Source: Vibrio ordalii ATCC 33509
GTDB taxonomy: Bacteria > Pseudomonadota > Gammaproteobacteria > Enterobacterales > Vibrionaceae
Direction of reading: 5' to 3'
Assembly: GCA_000257205.1 (NCBI GenBank)
Contig: AEZC01000115.1
Span: forward strand, 1 to 40,459
DNA length: 40,459 nt
Positions within the stretch are counted from its first letter, which is position 1. Each line of letters begins with the position of its first letter. The translations under genes and the position numbers were made by a program. Under the pieces are notes generated by a model, which did no database searches, was not told where the DNA came from, and saw only the letters and a program-made list of their open reading frames with translations. This document shows positions 19,284 through 28,155 of this stretch, in pieces.

Positions 19284-19668
19284 CTAATTCTGAACTCAAG
19301 CCAATATCAAACCGAGCGAGTAAAATGTAACACCGTTGCGACTAAAATCATGCAAAGAATTGTTAACGTTTATGTCTTTTAGCACGCATGATTCATGATT
19401 ATTAGATACAAACGGCAATCACGTCACTCATCCGTTAACCTCTTTGTCAAAGCGACTAAAACAATAGCGATAGCCTAAACCAAAGGCAATATAAGTGCTC
19501 GAGTGATACTCGTTTTGATCAATGCTAAACCCATCATGTATCTTCTCAGGCAACTATTCCCCCTAAAAGATTAAAGGGTGGTGGACCATCAGAGTCATTA
19601 CGCCTGTTAATGAGGATTTATCGCTAACATTAAATGTATGCCTTAATTTACCAAAGTAGAACCAGAGT
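19284..19668. other. Intergenic region ompR / trmK
   Basis: This 385-base stretch contains no intact gene. The half nearest ompR (19284-19427) is AT-rich and should carry the ompR promoter. The half nearest trmK reads, on the minus strand, like a broken end of an outer-membrane protein gene, annotated separately. No terminator hairpin was found after trmK. Confidence 0.55.
19428..19668 (-). pseudogene. Possible remnant of an outer-membrane beta-barrel gene
   Basis: Read on the minus strand, three frames give protein-like pieces in the right order. First SRLWFYFGKLRHTFNVS in one frame, ending at a stop at 19563-19565. Then a short piece in a second frame. Last, DGFSIDQNEYHSSTYIAF followed by GLGYRYCFSRFDKEVNG and a stop at 19428-19430. 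The last piece alternates polar and hydrophobic residues with aromatic belts, as in the closing strands of outer-membrane barrels. No start codon and no long open frame remain. This may be a frameshifted relic lying downstream of trmK; chance resemblance is possible. Confidence 0.3.
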
Positions 19669-20379
19669 CTACTGAGAAGTGATATTAACCTGCTGATAGG
19701 CTTGCCAACGCTTCTGCGCGCTAACATCGCCGCCTTGTGCTTTACGCTGATAATGCTGTTGCAATTGCGTCAGATAACGCTGGGCGATCATCTGTTGTTC
19801 ATCATTTGCCACTTGCCAGATCGCGCTGCCAACCAAACTAAGTGGAGATGGTTTGGGTATTTCATCTTGTGCTTTAGACGAATTAATCTGCAGGTGCAAA
19901 AGCTCATAAATCCGTTGATTTTCTTCCACCAACTGTTCCTGTTTTAATCTCGCACCCAGTGTCATCAACTGTTCACGTAAGGTGTAACCATGATGCACAG
20001 GACAAAGCAGAAAATCCAATACAAGGTGTGGATAACGCTCAACCAGCGCAGCAATGAATTCACTCATTAAATCACCGCCAACCCCGGCGATGATCACTAA
20101 ATGCGAGCCAGAATAGCTATCAAGCGGCAGATCGCGCACATCAAGACAGTGGGTGTACCAGCGCGGTAACGCCGCCGTTGCAGGGAAATGGCGCGTTAAA
20201 TCGAGCGTCACCTTTTCAATCAACGCTGGCACAATATCAACAAAATGCATGACGCTATTTGGACAGCGCTTCAGTAACGCCGCGCCAAGCAAACCGTGAT
20301 CACAACAACCATCCCAAATATGATCGTAATGGCAGTTAATCTGCTGTACTAGTTGCGTGAGCCGTTTTCCTAATTTCAT
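19669..20379 (-). CDS. trmK: tRNA (adenine(22)-N1)-methyltransferase TrmK family
   Basis: TrmK methylates N1 of A22 in the D arm of some tRNAs using S-adenosylmethionine. The 236-residue product has the Rossmann methyltransferase motif I as IWDGCCDHGLLG near residue 30 and the family motif IIAGVGGDLMSEFI, matching the AGMGG motif of Bacillus TrmK. Later conserved elements are LCPVHHGYTLRE and EENQRIYELL. I start at MKLGKRLTQL because family members begin with a similar KL.KRL stretch; an ATG seven codons upstream (20400) is also open, and neither has a clear Shine-Dalgarno. I recall no TrmK in E. coli, so this is a difference from the enteric ompR-greB region. Family call is good; the exact substrate is inferred. 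Confidence 0.8.
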   Translation of the reverse strand: MKLGKRLTQLVQQINCHYDHIWDGCCDHGLLGAALLKRCPNSVMHFVDIVPALIEKVTLDLTRHFPATAALPRWYTHCLDVRDLPLDSYSGSHLVIIAGVGGDLMSEFIAALVERYPHLVLDFLLCPVHHGYTLREQLMTLGARLKQEQLVEENQRIYELLHLQINSSKAQDEIPKPSPLSLVGSAIWQVANDEQQMIAQRYLTQLQQHYQRKAQGGDVSAQKRWQAYQQVNITSQ

Positions 20380-20560
20380 CTTTGCCCAACCAAGCCGCAT
20401 GATACAACATGCCGCCGAATAAAAAGAGTGGCGGCCATTTTACTTGGATTTGAAGAAATGTTGCAGAGAAAATAACAAACCCGCCAATGAGCATTTCTAC
20501 TTATTCAGTGAGTGATTTATAGTGGGCAACACTTACCCTATTCTGACAAAAGGACATGTC

Positions 20561-20911
20561 ATGGCGGCTCTGTTTTTCAAGTGCCTACTTGGTGCGCTTG
20601 CAGTGTTAATCATTGCCCTGCTCTCTAAAAGCAAAAGCTTTTTTATTTCTGGTCTTGTACCGCTGTTTCCTACCTTCGCTCTGATTGCGCATTACATTGT
20701 CGGCACCGAACGCACAATGGAAGACCTACGCACCACCGCATTGTTTGGCCTTTACTCGCTTATCCCGTATGCGGCATACCTGTTGGCAGTATACTATTTC
20801 AGTTACCGGCTGCCCCTCACCAGTACACTAGTGTGCGCTACTTTAGTTTGGTTGGCCTTTGCTGCGTTATTACTGGTCGGTTGGACGCGTTTAAACCCTG
20901 CGATAGCCTAA
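20561..20911 (+). CDS. glpM: GlpM family inner-membrane protein
   Basis: The 116-residue protein is almost all membrane: four hydrophobic segments at about residues 2-20, 26-46, 57-78 and 84-108. It aligns with E. coli GlpM, sharing FISGLVPLFPTFALIAHYIV and a TER motif just after. GlpM in Pseudomonas has been linked to alginate production, but its molecular role is not known. I start at MAALFFKCLL, which has AAAGGA upstream; a GTG 13 codons earlier (20522) is in frame but less likely. It is divergent from trmK and convergent with greB. After its stop comes a possible gene relic. Confidence 0.8.
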   Translation: MAALFFKCLLGALAVLIIALLSKSKSFFISGLVPLFPTFALIAHYIVGTERTMEDLRTTALFGLYSLIPYAAYLLAVYYFSYRLPLTSTLVCATLVWLAFAALLLVGWTRLNPAIA

Positions 20912-20976
20912 ACCATCATCATTGCCAGCGGTCATATCGACACCGGAGAAAGCCAAACGCAAACACTACAACCTGA

Positions 20977-21117
20977 AGAACTAGAGAATCGGTGGTATTT
21001 GCCACCGCACTGCAGGGCATGGACCCCGCGTTTGTCATGATCAACCACGCCCTACTGCTGCTCTACTCGCTACCCGCCGTGCTGAACAAGCCGTTAGAGG
21101 CGTTGCGAAGCAAGTGA
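20977..21117 (+). pseudogene. Possible 3' remnant of a membrane-protein gene
   Basis: Between glpM and greB an open stretch of 46 codons ends with TGA at 21115-21117. It encodes VVFATALQGMDPAFVMIN, then HALLLLYSLPAVLNKPLEAL, which looks like the last membrane helix and short cytoplasmic tail of a larger protein. Just upstream, another frame gives the protein-like HIDTGESQTQTLQPEELENR, suggesting a frameshift. GTG at 20992 could start a 41-residue peptide but has no clear ribosome binding site. I do not recognise the family. Confidence 0.3.
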
Positions 21118-21165
21118 GATGGCTAAAATGAGCGACCGAGGAATATTTTGAACCGAATACTCCGT

Positions 21166-21648
21166 TCACTGCCCTTTTTCATACTCAATCGAGTTAATAA
21201 ACCACTCTTTGATCCCTGTGGGCGTGGGCACTTGAACCTCGTCATCAACCTCTTTTTTCAGCAGAGCGCGCGCCATCGGTGAATCGATGGAGATGTAATC
21301 TTTCGCGTCACCGTAAATCTCTTCTGGGCCCACAATGCGAAAGCGCTTTACATCACCCGCTTCATTTTCAATTTCCACCCAAGCACCGAAAAACACTTTC
21401 CCCTCTTGTTGAGGCGAATAATCAACTATCGTCACTTCCGGTAAAAATTTTCTCAAAAAACGAATTCGGCGATCAATTTGCCGCAGTAAACGCTTATTAA
21501 AGGTGTAGTCTGCGTTTTCAGAGCGATCCCCGAGGCCAGCAGCCCAAGTGACTATTTTGGTAATTTCTGGCCGTTTTTCATGCCAAAGATGGTCATGCTC
21601 TGCCTTTAATTTATTGTAGCCCTCACGGGTAATCAGTTTGGTCTTCAA
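21166..21648 (-). CDS. greB: Transcription elongation factor GreB
   Basis: GreB enters the RNA polymerase secondary channel and stimulates cleavage of backtracked RNA. The 160-residue product (E. coli 158) has the N-terminal coiled-coil with the basic stretch NKRLLRQIDRRIRFLRKF and the acidic tip GDRSENADYTFNK, whose Asp and Glu hold the catalytic magnesium. The C-terminal FKBP-like domain contains SPMARALL and ends near VPTPTGIKEWFI. GreB and not GreA is indicated by this basic patch and by closeness to E. coli GreB. It is divergent from tex; in E. coli greB and tex are adjacent but co-directional. Confidence 0.96.
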   Translation of the reverse strand: MKTKLITREGYNKLKAEHDHLWHEKRPEITKIVTWAAGLGDRSENADYTFNKRLLRQIDRRIRFLRKFLPEVTIVDYSPQQEGKVFFGAWVEIENEAGDVKRFRIVGPEEIYGDAKDYISIDSPMARALLKKEVDDEVQVPTPTGIKEWFINSIEYEKGQ

Positions 21649-21991
21649 GATCTTTTCCCATTACACAGCGCCGCACATTCAAGGTAGCCGCGGGTTATAC
21701 ATTCATCACGATGGCTTGCTACTATACTGTCATTTTCGCTCGGCACCAACTGACTGAACTTATCTTTAGCCACCAAACTCATCTTCGGTTTTAGCGCTGC
21801 CAACGCTGAAAAATGACATCAAAATCACACGCGTTACGTGACCTCTTTGGCACAATCGGGTAGAAGGTTATCTCACTAATCTCATAACAGCGCGCCGTTA
21901 GACTAGAAATAAGTCTAACGTGCCCCAATAGTTACCCTATTCAAACCACCCTGAGTGGTGGTGCTACTGAACTACAAAAGAGAAACCACGG
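21649..21991. other. Divergent intergenic region greB / tex
   Basis: This 343-base gene-free stretch should hold the promoters of greB and tex. The tex side contains two hairpins annotated separately. I see no convincing short gene and no recognised operator. Confidence 0.6.
21896..21962 (+). repeat. Two stem-loops in the tex leader
   Basis: The first is a perfect 9-bp stem CGTTAGACT/AGTCTAACG (21896-21904 with 21912-21920, 7-base loop). The second is a 6-bp stem ACCACC/GGTGGT (21945-21950 with 21957-21962), ending 29 bases before the tex ATG. Neither is followed by a T-run, so they are not typical terminators. They may shape the tex 5' leader or be sites for a dimeric regulator. Confidence 0.5.
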
Positions 21992-24322
21992 ATGAGCCAA
22001 GCTATCTGCAAATTGATCGCACAAGAGCTAAATGTGCGTCTTGAGCAAGTGACAGCGACTGTCACACTTATTGATGACGGAAACACCGTTCCTTTTATCG
22101 CCCGTTACCGTAAAGAGGTCACGGGTGGGCTAGACGACACCCAACTGCGTACCTTAGACAGCCGTTTATCCTATCTGCGCGAGCTCGATGATCGCCGCCA
22201 AACCATTCTGAAATCGATTCAAGAACAAGGCAAGCTCACCGCCGAGCTGGCACAAGAGATCAACCAAGCGGATAGTAAAACTCGCCTTGAAGATCTCTAT
22301 TTACCCTACAAACCTAAGCGTCGTACTAAAGGTCAAATTGCGATTGAAGCAGGGCTTGAACCACTGGCAGACAAGCTGTGGAATGAAGCGCAAACCGACC
22401 CTGAAACCGAGGCCGCACACTATGTGAACACCGAGAAAGGGATCAGTGATATCAAAGCAGCACTGGACGGTGCACGCGCCATTATCATGGAACGCATTGC
22501 TGAAGATGCCAACTTGCTGGACAAAGTGCGCCGTCATTTGACGCGCAGTGCCGAATTGGTCTCTCGCGTGGTCGAAGGCAAAGAGCAAGCAGGGGAGAAA
22601 TTTAAAGATTACTTCGCGCATAATGAAACGCTCAGTAAAGTGCCTTCACACCGAGCATTGGCCATGCTTCGCGGCCGCAATGAAGGCTTTTTAAGCTTGA
22701 GCATGAATGCCGACCCAGAGCAAGAAGAGGGCGTGCGCCAATCGTATTGCGAAACGCTGATTGCGCAACACTATGGCATTCACTTAAGCAGCGCCCCTGC
22801 CGATGGGTGGCGCAAGCAAGTGATCAGTTGGGCGTGGCGCATTAAAGTGTCAATGCACATGGAAACCGAACTGATGGGCGCAATGAAAGAGCGTGCCGAA
22901 ATCGAAGCGATTGAAGTGTTTGCCACCAACTTAAAAGATTTGTTGATGGCCGCACCGGCTGGCCCACGCGCCACTCTCGGCTTGGATCCTGGTTTGCGAA
23001 CGGGTTCGAAAATTGCGGTAGTGGACGCCACGGGTAAAGTACTGGCAACTGAGACGATTTATCCGCATCAGCCGCATAACCAACATGACAAATCAGCGAA
23101 AATTGTTGAGCAGTTGGTACACCAATTTAACGTCGATTTGATTGCGATTGGCAACGGTACCGCATCGCGCGAAACCGATACTTTTGTCGCCGATGTCATT
23201 AAGCGCGGCAACCTGAAAGTGCAGAAAATCATTGTTAGCGAAGCAGGGGCCTCGGTCTACTCAGCCTCTGAACTGGCGGCCAAAGAGTTCCCCAATATGG
23301 ATGTGTCGCTACGCGGCGCGGTGTCGATTGCTCGCCGCCTGCAAGACCCACTTGCCGAGCTGGTGAAAATCGATCCGAAATCGATCGGTGTGGGCCAATA
23401 CCAACACGATGTCAGCCAGTCGATGCTCGCCAAACGCTTAGATGCGATTGTTGAAGACTGCGTCAACGCGGTCGGCGTGGATGTGAATACCGCCTCTGCC
23501 GCGCTGTTAACACGCGTGGCTGGCTTGTCTAACGCACTGGCGCAAAACATCGTTGATTATCGGGATGAAAATGGACGCTTCGCCTCACGCGCTACATTGA
23601 AAAAAGTCGCGCGCTTAGGGCCAAAAGCATTTGAGCAATGTGCGGGCTTCTTACGCATTATGGATGGTAAAAATCCACTCGATGCCTCTTCGGTTCACCC
23701 AGAAGCGTATCCAGTGGTGAAAGCCATCGCCGAAAAAAATAGCAAAGAGATCAAAGCACTGATCGGCAATAGTGAGTTTTTGCGCAATTTACACGCCGTC
23801 GATTATACCGACGAGCATTTCGGCCTGCCGACTGTCACTGATATCATCAAAGAGCTCGATAAACCGGGCCGCGATCCACGCCCTGAGTTTAAGACCGCGA
23901 CCTTTGCTGACGGCGTGACTGAAATGAAAGATCTGGAAATTGGGATGATTTTGGAAGGCGTGGTATCGAACGTGGCCAACTTTGGTGCTTTTGTCGATAT
24001 TGGCGTTCACCAAGATGGCTTAGTGCATATCTCTGCGCTGACCGATCGTTTCATTGCCGACCCACGTGAAGTGGTGAAAGCAGGCGACATCGTCAAAGTC
24101 AAAGTGATGGAAGTCGATGTGCAGCGAAAACGCATTGCACTCTCGATGCGCTTAAACGATGAGCCGGGGCAAGATAACCGCAGCCAACGCTCTGGCGCAA
24201 CAAGTGGCAACACGCGTTCGCATCAAAATAGTAGCCAATCGCAACGCCGTCGTGAAGAGCCACAACAAAACGCGGCAATGGGTGGAGCTTTCGCCGCCGC
24301 CTTTGCTAAAGCGAAAAAATAG
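21992..24322 (+). CDS. tex: RNA-binding transcription accessory protein Tex
   Basis: Tex is a conserved nucleic-acid-binding protein related to eukaryotic Spt6. The 776-residue product shows the usual order: N-terminal helical region, YqgF/RNase H-like domain from about residue 329 ([17 protein letters not shown]), helix-hairpin-helix region from about 498 ([16 protein letters not shown], then [20 protein letters not shown]), and an S1 RNA-binding domain at about 650-722 ([20 protein letters not shown]). A low-complexity tail rich in Ser, Gln, Arg and Asn follows (about 728-760). Its cellular job in vibrios is not defined; in other bacteria it affects toxin expression and stress tolerance. 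It is transcribed alone and ends at a shared terminator. Confidence 0.96.
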   Translation: MSQAICKLIAQELNVRLEQVTATVTLIDDGNTVPFIARYRKEVTGGLDDTQLRTLDSRLSYLRELDDRRQTILKSIQEQGKLTAELAQEINQADSKTRLEDLYLPYKPKRRTKGQIAIEAGLEPLADKLWNEAQTDPETEAAHYVNTEKGISDIKAALDGARAIIMERIAEDANLLDKVRRHLTRSAELVSRVVEGKEQAGEKFKDYFAHNETLSKVPSHRALAMLRGRNEGFLSLSMNADPEQEEGVRQSYCETLIAQHYGIHLSSAPADGWRKQVISWAWRIKVSMHMETELMGAMKERAEIEAIEVFATNLKDLLMAAPAGPRATLGLDPGLRTGSKIAVVDATGKVLATETIYPHQPHNQHDKSAKIVEQLVHQFNVDLIAIGNGTASRETDTFVADVIKRGNLKVQKIIVSEAGASVYSASELAAKEFPNMDVSLRGAVSIARRLQDPLAELVKIDPKSIGVGQYQHDVSQSMLAKRLDAIVEDCVNAVGVDVNTASAALLTRVAGLSNALAQNIVDYRDENGRFASRATLKKVARLGPKAFEQCAGFLRIMDGKNPLDASSVHPEAYPVVKAIAEKNSKEIKALIGNSEFLRNLHAVDYTDEHFGLPTVTDIIKELDKPGRDPRPEFKTATFADGVTEMKDLEIGMILEGVVSNVANFGAFVDIGVHQDGLVHISALTDRFIADPREVVKAGDIVKVKVMEVDVQRKRIALSMRLNDEPGQDNRSQRSGATSGNTRSHQNSSQSQRRREEPQQNAAMGGAFAAAFAKAKK

Positions 24323-24327
24323 CGGCG

Positions 24328-24363
24328 ATGCGTAACTTACTGGATATGCGTAACTTACTGGAT
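24328..24363. repeat. Perfect 18-bp tandem duplication
   Basis: ATGCGTAACTTACTGGAT occurs twice head to tail, 24328-24345 and 24346-24363, six bases after the tex stop codon. It is non-coding. It looks like a recent slippage duplication. Confidence 0.9.
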
Positions 24364-24412
24364 AAACGAATCACAGTGAAAAGCACCTAACCGCGTCGCT
24401 TATACCAGAGCC

Positions 24413-24462
24413 GCAAAAAACAAATCCCCACTGTGGCAAACGCCTAAGTGGGGATTTTATTT
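24413..24462. terminator. Bidirectional terminator tex / small unknown gene
   Basis: An 11-bp stem (24422-24432 with 24447-24457; AAATCCCCACT) with a 14-base loop separates convergent genes. T-rich tails follow on both strands: TTTTATTTAT on plus and TTTGTTTTTTG on minus. Confidence 0.9.
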
Positions 24463-24487
24463 ATCGCGATAGGCCGTATTCATCGAC

Positions 24488-24958
24488 CTACAACACCGCA
24501 ATCACTTCAGAAGGTGTATTGGGTGCAACCGCGTGACCATAATAGTACTTAATTACAGTTCGCCGGCGCGCCATTTTGCCTTCAGTTATCGCAGCATCAA
24601 TAATGTGTTTAGGTAGCCTAAACCGCATCGTATAGCCTTTACCTTGATCCTTGCTGTAGGTGGCGAGAGCGAGCAAGTCAAACAGCCTTTCGAGCTCGCT
24701 TTTCTGCTCCTCTTGATAAGAAGTCGATGTTGCGTATTCGGTGCCAACCTCATAGCTTGGGTGCTCTGAAGGGTCCCATGACGACTGTTTTCGTCTTTTA
24801 TCATCCGCTTTTACCTTACGTTCCGCGTTGGTTTTAGCCAGTTCGACGGTTGGCATCACAGGGGCGCGGATCCGATTATCACGCGCGGCCTGTTCCGTTT
24901 GCACATTAACCGATGGGGCGATAAGTGGCACACTTACGTTCGTTGGTGACACCATCAT
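24488..24958 (-). CDS. Conserved-looking hypothetical protein
   Basis: I do not recognise this family. From ATG at 24958 the product is 156 residues with no signal peptide or membrane span. The first half is polar and probably disordered, including a charged stretch KTNAERKVKADDKRRKQSSW. The second half looks folded, with a Leu-rich helix (SELERLFDLLALATYS) and an ending TMRFRLPKHII ... RRRTVIKYYYGHAV. The start is chosen because GAGGAGG stands exactly 8 bases before it; the frame is open to a TTG at 25048 (186 residues) with no such signal, and the upstream residues still look coding-like. It follows bioH on the same strand and ends at the terminator shared with tex. Confidence 0.65.
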   Translation of the reverse strand: MMVSPTNVSVPLIAPSVNVQTEQAARDNRIRAPVMPTVELAKTNAERKVKADDKRRKQSSWDPSEHPSYEVGTEYATSTSYQEEQKSELERLFDLLALATYSKDQGKGYTMRFRLPKHIIDAAITEGKMARRRTVIKYYYGHAVAPNTPSEVIAVL

Positions 24959-25130
24959 AGCCGAAACCTCCTCAGTATCGCCCGCCCCGATAGACCTGCT
25001 TTCGCTCAGCACTACTGGGTTAGACTTTATATCGACCAGACTGCTCAAACTTTTAGCAAATTTATTCTTAATTTAACATTTTTACCCAACGGCTTGACCC
25101 TGTAGGTAGACATGTATGTGTATCAATACG

Positions 25131-25895
25131 TTAACGTGCAAAAGCGATGAGCTGCTGGCAAAAATCGTCCAGTTCTGTGATGAACGGTGCGTGGGAAGAA
25201 TTGCCAAAAATGTACTGCTCGCTATTGGGCAAGGTTTTTTGTAACTCTTGCGCCACTTTAACCGGCACCAAACCATCAAGCCGACCATATAGACGAAGCA
25301 TGGGAATCGAGAGTGCTGTCAACGGCTGGCGCAAATCCACCTCGGCCAACATGACCAAACCCGCTAACAATGATTGTGGGTTCGGCGCTGGCCGTGATAA
25401 CACCGCTTGTTTTAGGTATCTCACATCTTGCTTTGCCTGAGGGCTTCCCATCGCTTGCAGCGCCATAAAGCGCTCAACAGTAGCCTGAAAATCGTCCATT
25501 AACTGTTCAGTAAAGGCACTGAGCACTTGAGGGAGAATGCCATGCCACGGTTTCTGTGCCGCAAATTTAGGAGAACTCGCCACAGTGACCAATTTGCTCA
25601 CATAACTTGGGTGATGCAGTGCCATATGAGTCGCCACTAACCCACCCAAAGACCAACCGACCCAAATGGCTTGTTTAGGCGCTTGCATGATTAGCGCTTG
25701 CGCGATCTCTTCTAGATCAGCGGCGTGGCTAGCAGCGCTGTGACCATAACCGGGCAAATCAACCACGTGTACACGAAAATGTCCTTTAAGCACATCGACC
25801 GCCTGCTGCCATACCGCACCATTCATCCCCCAACCGTGCACCAAGACAAGATCATCGCCCTCGCCTGAGGCTTGCCAATATAACGCTGTGGCCAT
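25131..25895 (-). CDS. bioH: Pimeloyl-ACP methyl ester carboxylesterase BioH
   Basis: BioH removes the methyl group from pimeloyl-ACP methyl ester, completing the pimelate part of biotin synthesis. The 254-residue alpha/beta hydrolase starts at MATALYWQASG, the usual BioH start; the frame is open 16 codons further. The nucleophile is S82 in GWSLGG. The oxyanion-hole region is HGWGMNG, the acid Asp lies in YGRLDGLVP, and the catalytic His is in SSHAPF near the C-terminus. A GGAG lies upstream of the ATG. It is divergent from comF, and the bioH-comF-nfuA neighbourhood is the same as in E. coli (bioH-gntX-nfuA). Biotin synthase also needs Fe-S supply, which may be why nfuA is close. Confidence 0.92.
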   Translation of the reverse strand: MATALYWQASGEGDDLVLVHGWGMNGAVWQQAVDVLKGHFRVHVVDLPGYGHSAASHAADLEEIAQALIMQAPKQAIWVGWSLGGLVATHMALHHPSYVSKLVTVASSPKFAAQKPWHGILPQVLSAFTEQLMDDFQATVERFMALQAMGSPQAKQDVRYLKQAVLSRPAPNPQSLLAGLVMLAEVDLRQPLTALSIPMLRLYGRLDGLVPVKVAQELQKTLPNSEQYIFGNSSHAPFITELDDFCQQLIAFAR

Positions 25896-26041
25896 GCTCA
25901 CAAATTCTCCGACTAAATTCACACTTCTTCGCTGAAAAAACACCGATCATACACTCACTCACTTGCAATCACGGTCAACACAAAGACTGATTTAAGTTGC
26001 AAGAGTATAACCACACTTCGTTTCACAACTTTGGTTGAGTT

Positions 26042-26743
26042 ATGTTATCGCATTGGGTTCAAAAAACCATCACTCGCTTGGTAAGTCGTCAGTGTCTACT
26101 GTGTCGTTTACCGATTGAAACTCACCAAACTGGGTCTTGGTGCAAGACCTGCCTAACCTATTTTGCACCACAACCTCGCTGCCAACAGTGCGGCCTACCA
26201 ACGCTTATCAGCGTGCCTCAATGCGGGCAATGTTTAACGAACCCTCCGCCTTGGCAACGCTTATACTGTGTCGGTGACTATGTTTTTCCGCTCAATCACA
26301 CCATTCATCAACTTAAATATGAAGGGCAATTTTGGCAATCTCGCCATTTGAGTGCCTTGCTTGTCCCAAGGGTTGATACTCCCGCCCCGCTCATCACTAG
26401 CGTTCCGCTGCACTGGCAACGGCGCTTAAAACGCGGCTTCAATCAAAGTGCACTACTTGCCTCTCAATTAAGTCAACAACTGGGGGCTAGCTGCGATAAC
26501 CAGTTGCTCAAACGCAATCGCGCAACGCCCCAGCAGCAAGGGCTTTCTAAATTACAGCGCAAACAAAATCTCAAACATGCATTCACACTACGGCACCTTC
26601 CCACGCACAAGCACATTGCACTTGTTGACGATGTAGTGACCACGGGCAGTACCGTGCAGCAAATCTGTCAATTACTGCTTGAAGTCGGTGTCGAAAGGAT
26701 TGATATTTACTGCATATGCCGCACTCCTGAACCTAAAGATTAA
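26042..26743 (+). CDS. comF: ComF family phosphoribosyltransferase-like protein
   Basis: The 233-residue protein belongs to the ComF/GntX family needed for DNA uptake in naturally competent bacteria. The N-terminal part has four CxxC pairs (CLLC, WCKTC, CQQC and CGQC), a probable zinc-binding unit. The C-terminal half is a type I phosphoribosyltransferase fold with the PRPP-loop motif ALVDDVVTTGSTV at about residue 197 and the family stretch LKRGFNQSALLA. ComF is thought to work with the PriA and ComFA-like machinery that draws single strands into the cytoplasm. Position beside bioH and nfuA matches E. coli gntX. It reads toward nfuA with a 99-base gap. Confidence 0.9.
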   Translation: MLSHWVQKTITRLVSRQCLLCRLPIETHQTGSWCKTCLTYFAPQPRCQQCGLPTLISVPQCGQCLTNPPPWQRLYCVGDYVFPLNHTIHQLKYEGQFWQSRHLSALLVPRVDTPAPLITSVPLHWQRRLKRGFNQSALLASQLSQQLGASCDNQLLKRNRATPQQQGLSKLQRKQNLKHAFTLRHLPTHKHIALVDDVVTTGSTVQQICQLLLEVGVERIDIYCICRTPEPKD

Positions 26744-26842
26744 CCAACACGGTTTTATTTAGCGCGTAAAAAGGACTGGATCCGCCGTGTTTCAGGAGTA
26801 GAATGGCAAATAATAACCTATAAATTTACTCAGGTATTCGTC

Positions 26843-27430
26843 GTGTCAAATTCTATTATTATTACCGAAACAGCCCAAACCCATTTCGGCAAGTTGCTTG
26901 GGCAACAGCCTGATGGTACTAACATCCGAGTTTTTGTGGTCAATCCAGGCACTCAAAATGCAGAGTGTGGCGTCTCTTACTGTCCACCAGAGGCAGTGGA
27001 AGCGACTGATACTGAAATTGCCTTTGAAGGTTTTTCTGCGTATGTCGATGAACTGAGCTTGCCGTTTTTAGAAGACGCAGAGATCGATTTCGTCACTGAT
27101 AAAATGGGTTCACAACTGACACTTAAAGCTCCGAATGCGAAGATGCGTAAAGTGTCTGATGACGCAAGCCTGATTGAACGTGTGGAATATGCGATTAAAA
27201 CTCAAGTCAACCCGCAGTTAGCTGGCCATGGTGGTCATGTCAGCTTGGTTGAAATCACCGAAGATGGTATTGCGATTGTCGCCTTTGGTGGCGGCTGTAA
27301 CGGTTGTTCAATGGTCGATGTCACCCTCAAAGAAGGCATTGAAAAAGAACTGCTTCAACAATTTGAAGGCGAATTAACCGCGGTTCGCGATGCCACTGAA
27401 CACGATCGTGGTGAGCACTCTTACTACTAG
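26843..27430 (+). CDS. nfuA: Fe-S biogenesis protein NfuA
   Basis: NfuA carries a 4Fe-4S cluster to target enzymes, notably under oxidative stress or iron limitation. The 195-residue protein has the N-terminal degenerate A-type domain (from about 5 to 95; it has kept CGVSYC but not the full carrier pattern) and a C-terminal Nfu domain with the cluster-binding GGGCNGCSM near residues 150-158. It starts with GTG, preceded by CAGGT; the following SNSIIITE aligns with family starts. It is followed by its own terminator. Gene order after comF is the same as in E. coli. Confidence 0.95.
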   Translation: MSNSIIITETAQTHFGKLLGQQPDGTNIRVFVVNPGTQNAECGVSYCPPEAVEATDTEIAFEGFSAYVDELSLPFLEDAEIDFVTDKMGSQLTLKAPNAKMRKVSDDASLIERVEYAIKTQVNPQLAGHGGHVSLVEITEDGIAIVAFGGGCNGCSMVDVTLKEGIEKELLQQFEGELTAVRDATEHDRGEHSYY

Positions 27431-27463
27431 TGACTCGCTAGATACGTGGATTACAGAAAAACG

Positions 27464-27492
27464 AAGCCGAGATGCGATTCTCGGCTTTTTTA
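27464..27492 (+). terminator. Intrinsic terminator after nfuA
   Basis: A perfect 9-bp stem AAGCCGAGA/TCTCGGCTT (27464-27472 with 27479-27487) with a 6-base loop runs into a T-run. Confidence 0.9.
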
Positions 27493-27585
27493 TACTTAAA
27501 ATCATTTGCCGCGCTCAAGTCCTTTTCAATTAAGGTCATTTTCTCATATAGTTAGAAAAGTCATTTGCCTTACGGGAATTAGTGT

Positions 27586-28131
27586 ATGCCAACCAAAAAA
27601 CTGCCCGAAATTTTAGCTCAAAGAACGGCAGCTCAATCGACCCTCTTTACCATCGAATCATTAGATTTACGCTTTTCTAACGGCGAACAGCGTACCTATG
27701 AACGAATGAAACCGAGCGGCCGGCATGCAGTCATGATGGTGCCAGTAACGGCACAAGGAGATTTACTGCTGGTTCGAGAGTATGCCGCTGGTACTGAACG
27801 CTATGAGCTCGGATTCCCTAAAGGTTTGATTGACCAAGGAGAAAGCCCGCAACAAGCAGCAAATCGTGAACTCAAAGAAGAAATTGGTTTTGGCGCAAGC
27901 ACCTTAACCCCCTTAAAAGAGGTGGTACTTGCCCCCTCTTACTTTTCGAGCAAAATGACACTCTTCTTAGCACAAGATCTATACTCAGAAGTAATGGAAG
28001 GCGATGAACCCGAACCTTTAGAGGTCATTCGCTGGCCTCTGGCCCAAGCAGAAGAGCTACTGACTCACCTCGATTTCTGTGAAGCCCGAAGCATTACCGC
28101 ACTACTGCTTGCTCTGCGCAGCCTAAAATAA
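27586..28131 (+). CDS. nudE: ADP compounds hydrolase NudE
   Basis: NudE is a Nudix hydrolase acting on ADP-ribose, NADH, Ap3A and similar compounds. The 181-residue protein carries an exact Nudix box: GLIDQGESPQQAANRELKEE followed by IGF (pattern Gx5Ex7REUxEExGU), at about residues 85-107. The size and the N-terminal MPTKKLPEIL are as in E. coli NudE. The start is ATG after a weak GGGAAT. cysQ begins 24 bases after the stop, so the two are probably one operon. Both enzymes dispose of adenine-nucleotide by-products. Confidence 0.9.
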   Translation: MPTKKLPEILAQRTAAQSTLFTIESLDLRFSNGEQRTYERMKPSGRHAVMMVPVTAQGDLLLVREYAAGTERYELGFPKGLIDQGESPQQAANRELKEEIGFGASTLTPLKEVVLAPSYFSSKMTLFLAQDLYSEVMEGDEPEPLEVIRWPLAQAEELLTHLDFCEARSITALLLALRSLK

Positions 28132-28155
28132 CAAAGTAGAGCTATAGGATTGATG

